DNA of 36,667 nt from contig NZ_JAAEEB010000013.1 in NCBI RefSeq assembly GCF_013346935.1, forward strand, positions 1-36,667, in the 5' to 3' direction. The first letter of the stretch is position 1; every line of letters starts with the position of its first letter. This document shows positions 14,353 to 21,092 of this stretch, piece after piece. The translations under genes and the position numbers were made by a program. Source of the stretch: Lactobacillus melliventris (GTDB taxonomy: Bacteria; Bacillota; Bacilli; Lactobacillales; Lactobacillaceae). Under the pieces are notes generated by a model. It worked only from the letters and a program-made list of their open reading frames with translations, did not search any database and was not told the origin of the DNA.

Positions 14353-14428
14353 TAGCATCAAGAATAAAAGATAATTCTTGAATGTGTATATACAAAAGTA
14401 GCGATAGGTTCGAATCCTATTGTTGCTA
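14353..14428 (+). other. tRNA-like element with canonical T-arm but no proper anticodon arm
   Basis: ATAGG-TTCGAAT-CCTAT (14404-14420) is a perfect T-arm with consensus loop. TAGCATCA (14353) pairs with TGTTGCTA (14421) at 7 of 8 positions as an acceptor stem. AAGAAT/ATTCTT (14360/14374) makes a D-like hairpin. Overall length is about 76 nt, like a tRNA. The middle (14381-14403) offers only a small TGTG/TACA hairpin rather than a 7-nt anticodon loop, and the D-loop lacks GG. It is therefore a relic or a mimic, not a working tRNA by eye. Confidence 0.6.
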
Positions 14429-14533
14429 TAGCAATAAGCAACTTTCCCAACGCGCTCTGGTATCAACGGGGAATGCAAGATAAGACGGCATGTGCATTAT
14501 ATGGCACGATGAGTCTTACACTTATTGCAATAT

Positions 14534-14615
14534 AGGGGCGTGGCAGTAAGTAACTGCATGTGGCGATCGTACAACACAAGAAACACAAGTTCCAGGTGCA
14601 ACTCCTGACGTCCCT
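14534..14615 (+). other. second tRNA-like fold inside the structured RNA
   Basis: AGGGGCGT (14534-14541) pairs with ACGTCCCT (14608-14615) with one G-U, like an acceptor stem. GCAGT-AAGTA-ACTGC (14543-14557) is a D-arm-like hairpin. CAGG-TGCAACT-CCTG (14593-14607) is a T-arm-like hairpin whose 7-nt loop resembles TTCAANY. The centre forms only TGTG/CACA around a 12-nt loop. Its size (82 nt) and order of arms mimic a tRNA. Confidence 0.5.
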
Positions 14616-14710
14616 CTAGACACGCTATAACCTTAATATGTGTTTACATAGGAATATCCATAATTATGTTTTAGAGTTTAATATTTAATATTAAGAGAGC
14701 GTGTCAAATT

Positions 14711-14777
14711 TGGACTAATTGATATGGTGGTCAATATTATTAATGCAAGGATTAGACCTATCAGGAGTCCATTTTTT
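14711..14777 (+). terminator. terminator-like 3' hairpin of the structured RNA
   Basis: Nested stems TGGACT/AGTCCA, TGATA/TATCA and GGTC/GACC end exactly at a run of six T (14772-14777). The stem is longer and more interrupted than a simple intrinsic terminator, but the U-run directly after the closing stem fits transcription termination or a defined 3' end. Confidence 0.6.
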
Positions 14778-14780
14778 ATG

Positions 14781-14836
14781 CCCTTAAAGTAATTTGTGAG
14801 TATAATATACTCGTAAAGTTATTAAAATTTTAAGGG
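14781..14836 (+). promoter_or_regulatory. SD-sequestering stem enclosing an internal promoter
   Basis: CCCTTAAAGT (14781-14790) can pair with ATTTTAAGGG (14827-14836), masking the SD AAGGGGGAG of the gene at 14849. The loop contains TATAAT (14801-14806) within the palindrome GAGTAT-AAT-ATACTC (14798-14812). RNA reading through from upstream would be translationally blocked. RNA starting at about 14813 lacks the 5' arm and is free. The mechanism is inferred from sequence geometry. Confidence 0.55.
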
Positions 14837-14848
14837 GGAGACAAATTT

Positions 14849-15187
14849 ATGAATTATTCAGATTTTATAAAAATGTTTGAAAATATTATTAGTCTTGCAG
14901 AAAAGGCTAAGGATTTTAAACTAACAACGGCTATTAGCGAATTATCCGTTAAAACTTTAAAATTAGTACAGGAAAACGCAGATCTTAAAGATAAGCTTAA
15001 TAAGCAAAAAGACAATGATGATTTTGCTAAAAACTTAAGAATAACAGACGAAGGATATTATTATAAAGATGAAACGATTCCTTACTGTATTAGATGTTGG
15101 GATGCTGACAAAAAAAGGATACACTTACAAAAAGACGGCTATGGAACTTGGATTTGTCCGGAGGAAATATATCAAAGAAGAAAATAA
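14849..15187 (+). CDS. hypothetical protein with coiled coil and Cys-containing C-terminus
   Basis: A 112-residue protein that I do not recognise. Residues about 10-60 form a helical/coiled-coil segment (ISELSVKTLKLVQENADLKD). The C-terminal part (about 70-112) contains CIRCWDADKKRIHLQ and WICPEE, possibly a partial zinc-binding or small beta domain like those in short phage and mobile-element proteins. The strong SD AAGGGGGAG can be masked by an upstream stem (14781-14836). It appears to have its own -10 (14801) and is set apart from both operons. It sits between the structured RNA and an HNH gene, so it may belong to an inserted cassette. Confidence 0.7.
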   Translation: MNYSDFIKMFENIISLAEKAKDFKLTTAISELSVKTLKLVQENADLKDKLNKQKDNDDFAKNLRITDEGYYYKDETIPYCIRCWDADKKRIHLQKDGYGTWICPEEIYQRRK

Positions 15188-15240
15188 AAGTTAGTTATTA
15201 TTATAATATACATCTTAATACTTTGTTTCTGGCAATACAT

Positions 15241-15261
15241 AAGCACTTATTTTCAGTGCTT
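15241..15261 (+). terminator. possible weak hairpin after the gene at 14849
   Basis: AAGCAC (15241) and GTGCTT (15256) form a 6-bp stem with a 9-nt loop, followed by a short T-rich stretch (TCTATT). The alternative pairing TTTTCA/TGAAAA (15250/15267) overlaps it. It is a weak terminator at best. Confidence 0.35.
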
Positions 15262-15291
15262 TCTATTGAAAATGCTTTGAAACTAAGGCAG

Positions 15292-15300
15292 TGTTATATT
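15292..15300 (+). promoter_or_regulatory. extended -10 promoter before the HNH gene
   Basis: TGTTATATT, within the 11-base string GTGTTATATTG, repeats the element at 14342 exactly. It lies 55 bp before the HNH start. The -35 region is not consensus. Confidence 0.45.
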
Positions 15301-15354
15301 GTGCGTTAAAATGTTAATAAATTTTATGCATGTTTAAAAGAATAGGAGATATTT

Positions 15355-15819
15355 ATGCAAATATATGATAAATGTCAAAATTGTGGCCGCCCGTCTGCCG
15401 GTAAAAAATATTGCAGTCCTGAATGTCGCAAAAGTATGAGAAATTATAATAGGTCAGTCAAAAAGAGATATTTAGGAAAAAAAGGATGGAAAAATCAACA
15501 TGATGATATTTCCCTAATAAGATTATATAAAGGAGATAAATATAATAAGCCAAAAATAGGAAGCTGGGATTGTAATAAAAGGTATTGCTATGTTTGTGGT
15601 GAAGTTGTACTTGACCCTCAACGAGAAGATTATGACAAAAATAATGATAGAGCTCCACAAGTTGATCATGTCATACCACTTGATCAAGGCGGAGAACATA
15701 GATGGACAAATGTAAAACTTATTTGTAAAAAATGTAATTCTGAAAAAAGTGATGAAGACCCCAGAGAATTTCTTGGAGATACAATCTATAAAAATCTTAA
15801 ATTTTATGATGGAAAATAA
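15355..15819 (+). CDS. HNH endonuclease with N-terminal zinc finger
   Basis: A 154-residue HNH nuclease. A small zinc finger comes first (C7, C10, C20, C24; CGRPSAGKKYCSPEC). The HNH core follows: C78-x-x-C81, D104-H105 (QVDHVIPLDQGG), N119 and C124-x-x-C127 (CKKCNSEKSD). HNH proteins next to terminase genes can stimulate packaging-site cleavage in some phages. This one, however, lies upstream of terS with its own -10-like element and a strong terminator behind it. It could equally be a free-standing homing-type nuclease that arrived with the neighbouring cassette. AGGAGA lies 6-7 nt before the ATG. The catalytic motif is complete. Confidence 0.88.
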   Translation: MQIYDKCQNCGRPSAGKKYCSPECRKSMRNYNRSVKKRYLGKKGWKNQHDDISLIRLYKGDKYNKPKIGSWDCNKRYCYVCGEVVLDPQREDYDKNNDRAPQVDHVIPLDQGGEHRWTNVKLICKKCNSEKSDEDPREFLGDTIYKNLKFYDGK

Positions 15820-15852
15820 AAGACCAATTAATAAAAATATATGATTATAAAA

Positions 15853-15874
15853 GGACGGATACACCGTCTTTTTT
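15853..15874 (+). terminator. intrinsic terminator after the HNH gene
   Basis: GACGG (15854-15858), loop ATACA, CCGTC (15864-15868), then six T (15869-15874). The compact GC stem with a U-run is a textbook terminator. It separates the HNH gene from terS, so late transcription must read through it or start nearby. Confidence 0.8.
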
Positions 15875-15902
15875 AATACTTAAAAAATCAGGAGGTGGTG
15901 AA

Positions 15903-15911
15903 ATGATGTGA
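15903..15911 (+). promoter_or_regulatory. two-codon leader ORF overlapping the terS start
   Basis: The ideal SD GGAGGTG (15891-15897) is spaced 7 nt from ATG-ATG-TGA (15903-15911), a minimal ORF, but 12 nt from the GTG start of terS at 15908. Ribosomes would first meet the mini-ORF, whose stop overlaps the terS start. This could tune terS translation by reinitiation. Confidence 0.4.
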
Positions 15912-16423
15912 GTGAATTAAGAGGCAAGCAGCGTAAGTTTGCTGATAATTATATAAAAAGCGGCAATGCGACAGAAGCATATGTTAATGCTGGTTATAAA
16001 GTTAGAAGTAATGAAACTGCTAGAGCTAATGCTAGTCGGCTGCTAACAAATGCTAACGTGAAAGCTTATATTGAAAAACGGTTAAAACAGATTGAATCGG
16101 CTAAATTAGCAACTGCTCAAGAGATTTTGGAGTATCTCACGTCAGTTATGCGGGGTGAACAAACAGAGACCGTTGTGACCGCAAAAGGTCTTTATAAAAA
16201 TGTTGAAGTGTCGGCTAAAGACAGGATAACGGCTGCAAAGGAACTGCTTAAACGGTATCCAGTTGATCCATTGTATAAAATGCAACTACGTAAGATTAAT
16301 GCAGAGGCAGATTTAACCGAAGCACGTGTGAAGGCTATGCAAGGAAATAATTCTACGCAGGAAGACAAAGTAGCTAAGATGATGGGAGAACTGCAAGATG
16401 CGATTAGAGAAAATACTGGCTAA
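15908..16423 (+). CDS. terS: terminase small subunit
   Basis: A 171-residue terminase small subunit of the Terminase_2 family. The N-terminal HTH region (KQRKFADNYIKSGNATEAYV ... ANASRLLTNANVKAYIEKRL) recognises phage DNA for packaging. A helical oligomerisation region follows (EILEYLTSVMRGEQTE ... KDRITAAKELLKRYP), then a C-terminal acidic tail that contacts TerL. The start is GTG at 15908. The SD is unusually far because a two-codon ORF lies between (15903-15911). It overlaps terL by 26 bp. Confidence 0.93.
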   Translation: MSELRGKQRKFADNYIKSGNATEAYVNAGYKVRSNETARANASRLLTNANVKAYIEKRLKQIESAKLATAQEILEYLTSVMRGEQTETVVTAKGLYKNVEVSAKDRITAAKELLKRYPVDPLYKMQLRKINAEADLTEARVKAMQGNNSTQEDKVAKMMGELQDAIRENTG

Positions 16424-17642
16424 GCATTTCACACTCAAGCAACAGATGGTTCTAAGTCAGTTTGTCAACAATCATTATTGGAATTTAATGATTAACTATG
16501 GGGCAGTTCGTTCTGGTAAAACCGTGGCTAATAATTATTGCTTTATTTTGAGTCTATTAAAAGTACGAGAGTTGGCCAAACGTAATCGAATTAAAGATCC
16601 ACTTTATATCCTAGCCGGAACTTCCAAGAAGAATATTTTTAATAATGTTTTAAATCCACTATTTAATGAGTTTGGATTGGCTCCAGAACAGGATTCAATT
16701 GGTAACTTACACTTGTTCGGTGTAACGATTGTCTTGGCTTACACGGGCTCTGTTCGAGGTATTAGTGGTGTTCGTGGCTCTAGTGCATACGGTGCTTACA
16801 TTAATGAGGCATCCCTAGCTAACGAAAGTGTGTTCAGTGAAATCCTTGATCGTTGTTCTGAGGGTGAAGGTCGCGTTATCTGTGACACAAACCCTGATAT
16901 ACCAACACACTGGCTTAAAAAGAATTATATTGATAATGCGTCGCCATTCATCATTAGTAACCACTTTGTCTTGGACGATAATACTTTTCTAAGTAAACGC
17001 TATATTGAAAATAAAAAAGCAACGACTCCTAAAGGAATGTTCTATGATCGTTCTGTTTTAGGGCTATGGGTGACTGGGCAAGGAGTTGTGTACAGTGATT
17101 TTGATGCAAAAACAATGGTGGTTGAAGCTGAACAAATTCCCTCTAACCTCACTTACTACTGTGGTGTGGACTGGGGTTTTGCTGAGGGACACAATGGCGT
17201 GATTGTCGTATTTGGCGATGATAATAAAGGCAATACATATTTAATTAAAGAGTATACGGCAGTTCACAAGTATATTGATTACTGGATTGATGTAGCTCAC
17301 GATATTCAGAACCAATACGGCAGAAATGTCACTTTCTGGTGTGATTCTGCTCGCCCAGAATATGTATCAATGTTCCAACAGGCTAATGTTCAAGCTACTA
17401 ATGCTGATAAAACAGTAATGACTGGTATTGAATCGGTTTCTAAACTGATGACTACTGGTCATTTTTTTGTTAATCAGCAAGGAATTGATCAGTTTTTGGA
17501 TGAAATCTACCAGTATGTTTGGGATTCTGATAAAGGTGTCCCACTCAAAAAGAATGATGACGTCATGGATGCGATGCGTTACGCAATTTATAACCAGCAT
17601 AAGCAAGTTGAAAACCAGATTATTGGCAATATTTACCTTTAA
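16398..17642 (+). CDS. terL: terminase large subunit (PBSX/Terminase_3 type)
   Basis: A 414-residue packaging motor and nuclease. Walker A is GAVRSGKT (35-42), the Walker B-like segment is YGAYINEAS, and the coupling region includes VICDTNPD. The C-terminal RNase H-like nuclease carries acidic metal ligands in YCGVDWGFAEG, WCDSARPE and KNDDVMDAMRYA. It pumps DNA into the prohead and cuts the concatemer. The Terminase_3 family usually goes with SPP1/PBSX-like portals and pac-type packaging, consistent with the downstream genes. GGGAGA lies 8 nt before the ATG, inside terS. The length is normal. Confidence 0.96.
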   Translation: MRLEKILAKHFTLKQQMVLSQFVNNHYWNLMINYGAVRSGKTVANNYCFILSLLKVRELAKRNRIKDPLYILAGTSKKNIFNNVLNPLFNEFGLAPEQDSIGNLHLFGVTIVLAYTGSVRGISGVRGSSAYGAYINEASLANESVFSEILDRCSEGEGRVICDTNPDIPTHWLKKNYIDNASPFIISNHFVLDDNTFLSKRYIENKKATTPKGMFYDRSVLGLWVTGQGVVYSDFDAKTMVVEAEQIPSNLTYYCGVDWGFAEGHNGVIVVFGDDNKGNTYLIKEYTAVHKYIDYWIDVAHDIQNQYGRNVTFWCDSARPEYVSMFQQANVQATNADKTVMTGIESVSKLMTTGHFFVNQQGIDQFLDEIYQYVWDSDKGVPLKKNDDVMDAMRYAIYNQHKQVENQIIGNIYL

Positions 17643-17654
17643 GGAGGTGATGCT

Positions 17655-19067
17655 ATGGAGAATATAATCGGACGAGCATTAGTAACTAGAAATGGTCAGT
17701 TTTTATTTCCCAAAAATGAACAATTAACCAATGACGAACTGTTTGGGTTTATCGACTGGAACTCTAATAACATGCAGCCGAGATTAAGAGAGAACATGAA
17801 GATGTATCTAGGTGAACATCCAATCTTAAAGCAATCTAAAAAGCAATTTGGTCCAGATAATCGGCTAGTAGTTAACAAAGCAAAAACAATCGTTGACACG
17901 TTCAACGGTTACTTTATTGGAATTCCACCATCCATTCAGTTGGATAAGGGGGAAAACAATGATAAACTGCAGGATTGGCTGAATAGTGTTTCTTTCATTG
18001 ATAAGTTGAATGAGTTATCTAAACAAACTGATATTTACGGTAAGTCCATTGGTTTCGTATATCAAAATGAAGATTCAGAGACGCGGTTTAACTATGTTAG
18101 TCCTACTAAAGCATTTATTATATATGATGACACCGTTGAAAGAGAGCCGCTTGCCTTTGTCAGATATGAGTATTTTAAGAATGAGTCAGAATGGCAGGCT
18201 AGAGGAGCAATTTACTATGCTGATCAGGTTTACCGATTTGATAGGAATCAAATTAGTCCAGAAGTTACGCCCAATCCATACAAGATGGTACCAGCAGTTG
18301 AATTTTATGAAAACGAAGAACGCCAGGGAGTATTTGAACAGGTCAAGTCTTTAATCTGTGCCTTAGATGACGGCTTCAGTCAAAAAGCTAATCAATTGGC
18401 ATATTTTGACATGGCTTATTTAGTAATGATGGGAATCAATTTAAAGACCGATAAAACAGGTAAACCAAAGATTGATATTGCTAACAATCGTTTCCTTTAT
18501 TTACCAAATGTCACACCAGGATCAAATCCTAAAGTAGAATTTCTGTCAAAGCCTGCCGATGATGAAATGCAAGAAAACTTTATTCAACGAGTAAGTGATG
18601 CGATTTATGAAGTTTCAATGATTCCTAATTTAAATGATGAGAATTTTGCCGGCAATTCTTCGGGTGTAGCTTTACAATTTAAGCTATTAGCAATGCAAGA
18701 TAAAGCAAATTCAAAAGAGCGTAAGTTTGTGCAATGTTTAAGAAAATTGTTCAGAATTGTTTTTTCGGTGGGCCAAGTTTTACCTGAAACAGACAGGGAT
18801 GCATGGAAGGATTTGCAAATCCACTTCACTAAGAACGTTCCATCCGATGTTGCTGCAATGATATCTGCAGCCAAGGATGCAGATGGATTGGTATCACAAC
18901 GGACCCAGATGAAATTACTGCCCGGCATCGTTGATGATCCAGATGATGAAATTGAAGAAATTAAGAAGGAAAAGGCCGAATATATTAAGAATGCCCAAGA
19001 AGCAGCGGGTTCCCTGCCAGACTTTATGAAGCAGCCAGAAGACGCTGGTGATGAAGATGGTCAATAA
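17655..19067 (+). CDS. portal protein (SPP1 gp6-like)
   Basis: A 470-residue portal protein of the SPP1 Gp6 family (Phage_prot_Gp6). The dodecamer forms the DNA entry channel at one capsid vertex. Family-type segments are the N-terminal YLGEHPILKQ region, NRLVVNKAKTIVDTFNGYFI, the central FDMAYLVMMGI and the C-terminal MIPNLNDENFAGNSSGVALQ crown helix. The tail is acidic. It starts 12 bp after terL with AAGGAGGTGATGCTATG, a strong SD. The last codons overlap the start of the MuF gene by about 20 bp, so portal and minor head protein are coupled as in SPP1. Confidence 0.95.
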   Translation: MENIIGRALVTRNGQFLFPKNEQLTNDELFGFIDWNSNNMQPRLRENMKMYLGEHPILKQSKKQFGPDNRLVVNKAKTIVDTFNGYFIGIPPSIQLDKGENNDKLQDWLNSVSFIDKLNELSKQTDIYGKSIGFVYQNEDSETRFNYVSPTKAFIIYDDTVEREPLAFVRYEYFKNESEWQARGAIYYADQVYRFDRNQISPEVTPNPYKMVPAVEFYENEERQGVFEQVKSLICALDDGFSQKANQLAYFDMAYLVMMGINLKTDKTGKPKIDIANNRFLYLPNVTPGSNPKVEFLSKPADDEMQENFIQRVSDAIYEVSMIPNLNDENFAGNSSGVALQFKLLAMQDKANSKERKFVQCLRKLFRIVFSVGQVLPETDRDAWKDLQIHFTKNVPSDVAAMISAAKDADGLVSQRTQMKLLPGIVDDPDDEIEEIKKEKAEYIKNAQEAAGSLPDFMKQPEDAGDEDGQ

Positions 19068-20880
19068 ACAAAGCGAGTATTGGGCTGACCGAGCAGAAGC
19101 AGAAAGGAGGTGGCAGGCCCAACAAGAGAAGAATTTAGAAGCCTATAACAAGCACTTGGCCGAATTGTATCAGAACGCGATTGATGAACTTAATAAGGAA
19201 ATCAAGGCTGATTTAGCTTATTCAGGCGGTAAAGTAATCACTGCTAAGGCAATTGAGGAATATGAAACCTTGGCCCAGCAAGTGGTCGCTAAGGCCCAAG
19301 TAGCAATGGCAAAGGGAAACCATGTAACCAGGAAGAACTTTAGCAAGGACGTCAACGATCGGCTCAAAGTCTATAACGCAACCATGCGGATTAATCGCAA
19401 CGAGATTTTGAAGTCGAAGATTGGTGCGCATCTAGTAGACTTAGGAATTGATCAAGAAAGTTCTCTGACCAAGAAGCTGTGGAATGACTACGTTAAGGAA
19501 AAGGAACGCCAAGCTGGAATTCTTAAGATTAGTACAGATAACAACCTTTGGAGCTCGCAAGAAGTTCAGGAACAAATTTATCGACAAGTGGCTAATGCGG
19601 AGTTTTCATCACGAATCTGGGCCAACGTAGATGCTTTAAAGGGTATGCTTGACGGCTTGGTATCAACGGCAATAATACGCGGTGACAATCCAAGGGAGAT
19701 GGTCAAGTGGCTAACGGGAATGGTTTCTGATTCATTTGTAAATAGCAGGTATGCTGCTGAACGTTTAGCACGGACAGAGACAGCTAGGGTGCAAGTTCAA
19801 GCTGCTAAGTCGATGTTCAATAAATATGGCTACAAGTTTGTTATGTGGTATGCGGAAGGACGAGCCTGCAGGGTTTGTCGTGAGATTACAGAAACAGATA
19901 ACGATTGGGGGTCAGGAGTATATCGTCTAAGAGATGTTCCCGATATTCCAGTTCATCCCAACTGCATGTGCAGCATTGGTGCCTATTGGATTGATGAAGA
20001 GAAGGCACTTGATGACGATTTAAGTGATGAACAGCTGGTAAGCAGGTATTTAAATGACAATTTGAGTGAAAAGTTGGGTACAGAAGATGCTACTGCTTTG
20101 GCTAAGATTTTAAGTCAAGCACCAGATGACATTAAGCAAGTATGGCAGATGTATCATGACCAGCTTAAACTTGATGCTTACCCTAAAGGTGGTGGTACTA
20201 GTTTTTATCGACCTGGTCAAGGCGTCACTATTTATCAAAAAAGTATGAATCTTCCTAATGATATGAAATACTATCAGAAGAAATACGATGTGTTTTTCCA
20301 CGAATTTGGCCACATGATTGATTATTTGGCGGGAGATGTTATTCCTAATACTCCTATAAACGGATTTGTAAAAGAAGCAAGCGGTTGGATAATCGATAGC
20401 ATTGATAAAGATTGGGATAAATTAATTGATAAAAGGTACCAAAAACTGGTAAAAGACTTAAAATTTAGTAGAATAGAAGGAAATAAAGGCGAAGTTGCTG
20501 ACCATCCAGGTTATTGGTTAAAGGTAAAAAAAGATGGCACACCATATGCTTCATCTCTCAAGCAGATAAGAAAAGATGCTGCTGTGCAACTGGTTCAAGA
20601 AATAGCTCATGATACTGAACAAATTTCTTCACAGGATAAGGGAGACTTATCAGATATTATGAGTGGTTTAGGTTTTGAATACCCTTTAGGAATTGGTCAC
20701 AGTAGATCTTATTGGCGCCGGGCTGGTAAGAGTGGACGAGCAACTGAAGCTTGGGCTGAATTGACCGCTGCTACGATTAATAACCCCGCGTCTGAAAAAA
20801 TCATAAAAAAGTATTTTAGAAATACGGTTGATAAGTATCATGAAACACTAAAGGAGATCTTAAAACATGGAAAAAAGTGA
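19048..20880 (+). CDS. MuF-type minor head protein with C-terminal zincin-like toxin candidate domain
   Basis: A 610-residue protein, much longer than SPP1 gp7 (about 300). Residues up to about 320 are the MuF head-morphogenesis part, ending with a Cys pair (CRVCREI) and the hallmark HPNCMCS near 303-309. The extension (about 330-610) carries HEFGH at about 418-422 and EAWAE at about 567-571, matching an HExxH...E gluzincin-like active site. MuF proteins fused to variable C-terminal effectors are known as a polymorphic toxin class of temperate phages; the extra domain would be delivered with the virion or released at lysis. Codons shift by eye from AAG/GCC-rich to AAA-rich toward the C-terminus, suggesting mosaic acquisition. 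The start is GTG 19048, ATG 19051 or ATG 19057; the last has the best upstream GGTGA. Confidence 0.9.
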   Translation: MMKMVNKQSEYWADRAEAERRWQAQQEKNLEAYNKHLAELYQNAIDELNKEIKADLAYSGGKVITAKAIEEYETLAQQVVAKAQVAMAKGNHVTRKNFSKDVNDRLKVYNATMRINRNEILKSKIGAHLVDLGIDQESSLTKKLWNDYVKEKERQAGILKISTDNNLWSSQEVQEQIYRQVANAEFSSRIWANVDALKGMLDGLVSTAIIRGDNPREMVKWLTGMVSDSFVNSRYAAERLARTETARVQVQAAKSMFNKYGYKFVMWYAEGRACRVCREITETDNDWGSGVYRLRDVPDIPVHPNCMCSIGAYWIDEEKALDDDLSDEQLVSRYLNDNLSEKLGTEDATALAKILSQAPDDIKQVWQMYHDQLKLDAYPKGGGTSFYRPGQGVTIYQKSMNLPNDMKYYQKKYDVFFHEFGHMIDYLAGDVIPNTPINGFVKEASGWIIDSIDKDWDKLIDKRYQKLVKDLKFSRIEGNKGEVADHPGYWLKVKKDGTPYASSLKQIRKDAAVQLVQEIAHDTEQISSQDKGDLSDIMSGLGFEYPLGIGHSRSYWRRAGKSGRATEAWAELTAATINNPASEKIIKKYFRNTVDKYHETLKEILKHGKK

Positions 20881-21088
20881 AATCATGAAACTTTATCATG
20901 ACTGGGATTCAGCCGTCATTTCGGCACTCTCGCAGTATGTTGATAAATTTCACAAACCTTGGCCAGTTTATGGTCCACATGATGTTGAATTAATTGATTA
21001 CTGCATAAAAAAGAATGTTTCAATTGATGATTTGTCACCAAATGATCTAGTTTACAAAAAATATAATCCAAAAAACATTATTTATTAA
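20867..21088 (+). CDS. small protein after the MuF-zincin gene, candidate immunity protein
   Basis: A 73-residue protein (MEKSEIMKLYHDWDSAVISA ...) with no recognisable family. It overlaps the MuF gene by 14 bp, has a strong SD (AAGGAGAT, 8 nt before the ATG) and is followed immediately by an intrinsic terminator. A small gene directly behind a toxin-like extension is the normal arrangement of toxin and immunity genes, so it is the best candidate to neutralise the zincin domain. This is inference from context only; it might instead be a minor head component. Confidence 0.72.
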   Translation: MEKSEIMKLYHDWDSAVISALSQYVDKFHKPWPVYGPHDVELIDYCIKKNVSIDDLSPNDLVYKKYNPKNIIY

Positions 21089-21092
21089 ACCA

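Larger units (their letters stand above)
14353..14777 (+). ncRNA. candidate large structured non-coding RNA (about 420 nt)
   Basis: This 425-bp stretch has no plausible ORF but consists almost end to end of nested inverted repeats. (1) A tRNA-like element, 14353-14428. (2) A three-way junction closed by GCAATAAG (14431) / CTTATTGC (14521), with hairpins TTTCCC/GGGGAA (14443/14468) and TAAGAC/GTCTTA (14481/14513), the latter with inner GTGC/GCAC. (3) A second tRNA-like fold, 14534-14615. (4) GACACGCT/AGCGTGTC (14619/14698), enclosing CTTAATAT/ATATTAAG and ACATA/TATGT. (5) TGGACT/AGTCCA (14711/14766), enclosing TGATA/TATCA and GGTC/GACC, followed by six T. It begins near an extended -10 and ends like an intrinsic terminator. 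It recalls the ornate phage RNAs GOLLD and ROOL but is shorter; relation is untested. Confidence 0.7.

Noticed and set aside
14353..14428. A canonical functional tRNA gene
   Set aside because: Only T-arm and acceptor are convincing. There is no 7-nt anticodon loop with U33 and no GG in the D-loop, so I report a tRNA-like element instead.
14341..14848. Assigning the region to GOLLD or ROOL RNA
   Set aside because: Location and ornateness fit, but the length is shorter than I know for either class, and no covariance search was possible.
15458..15864. Minus-strand ORFs across the HNH gene
   Set aside because: They overlap a complete HNH coding sequence with all motifs. Their AT-rich hydrophobic translations are typical shadows.
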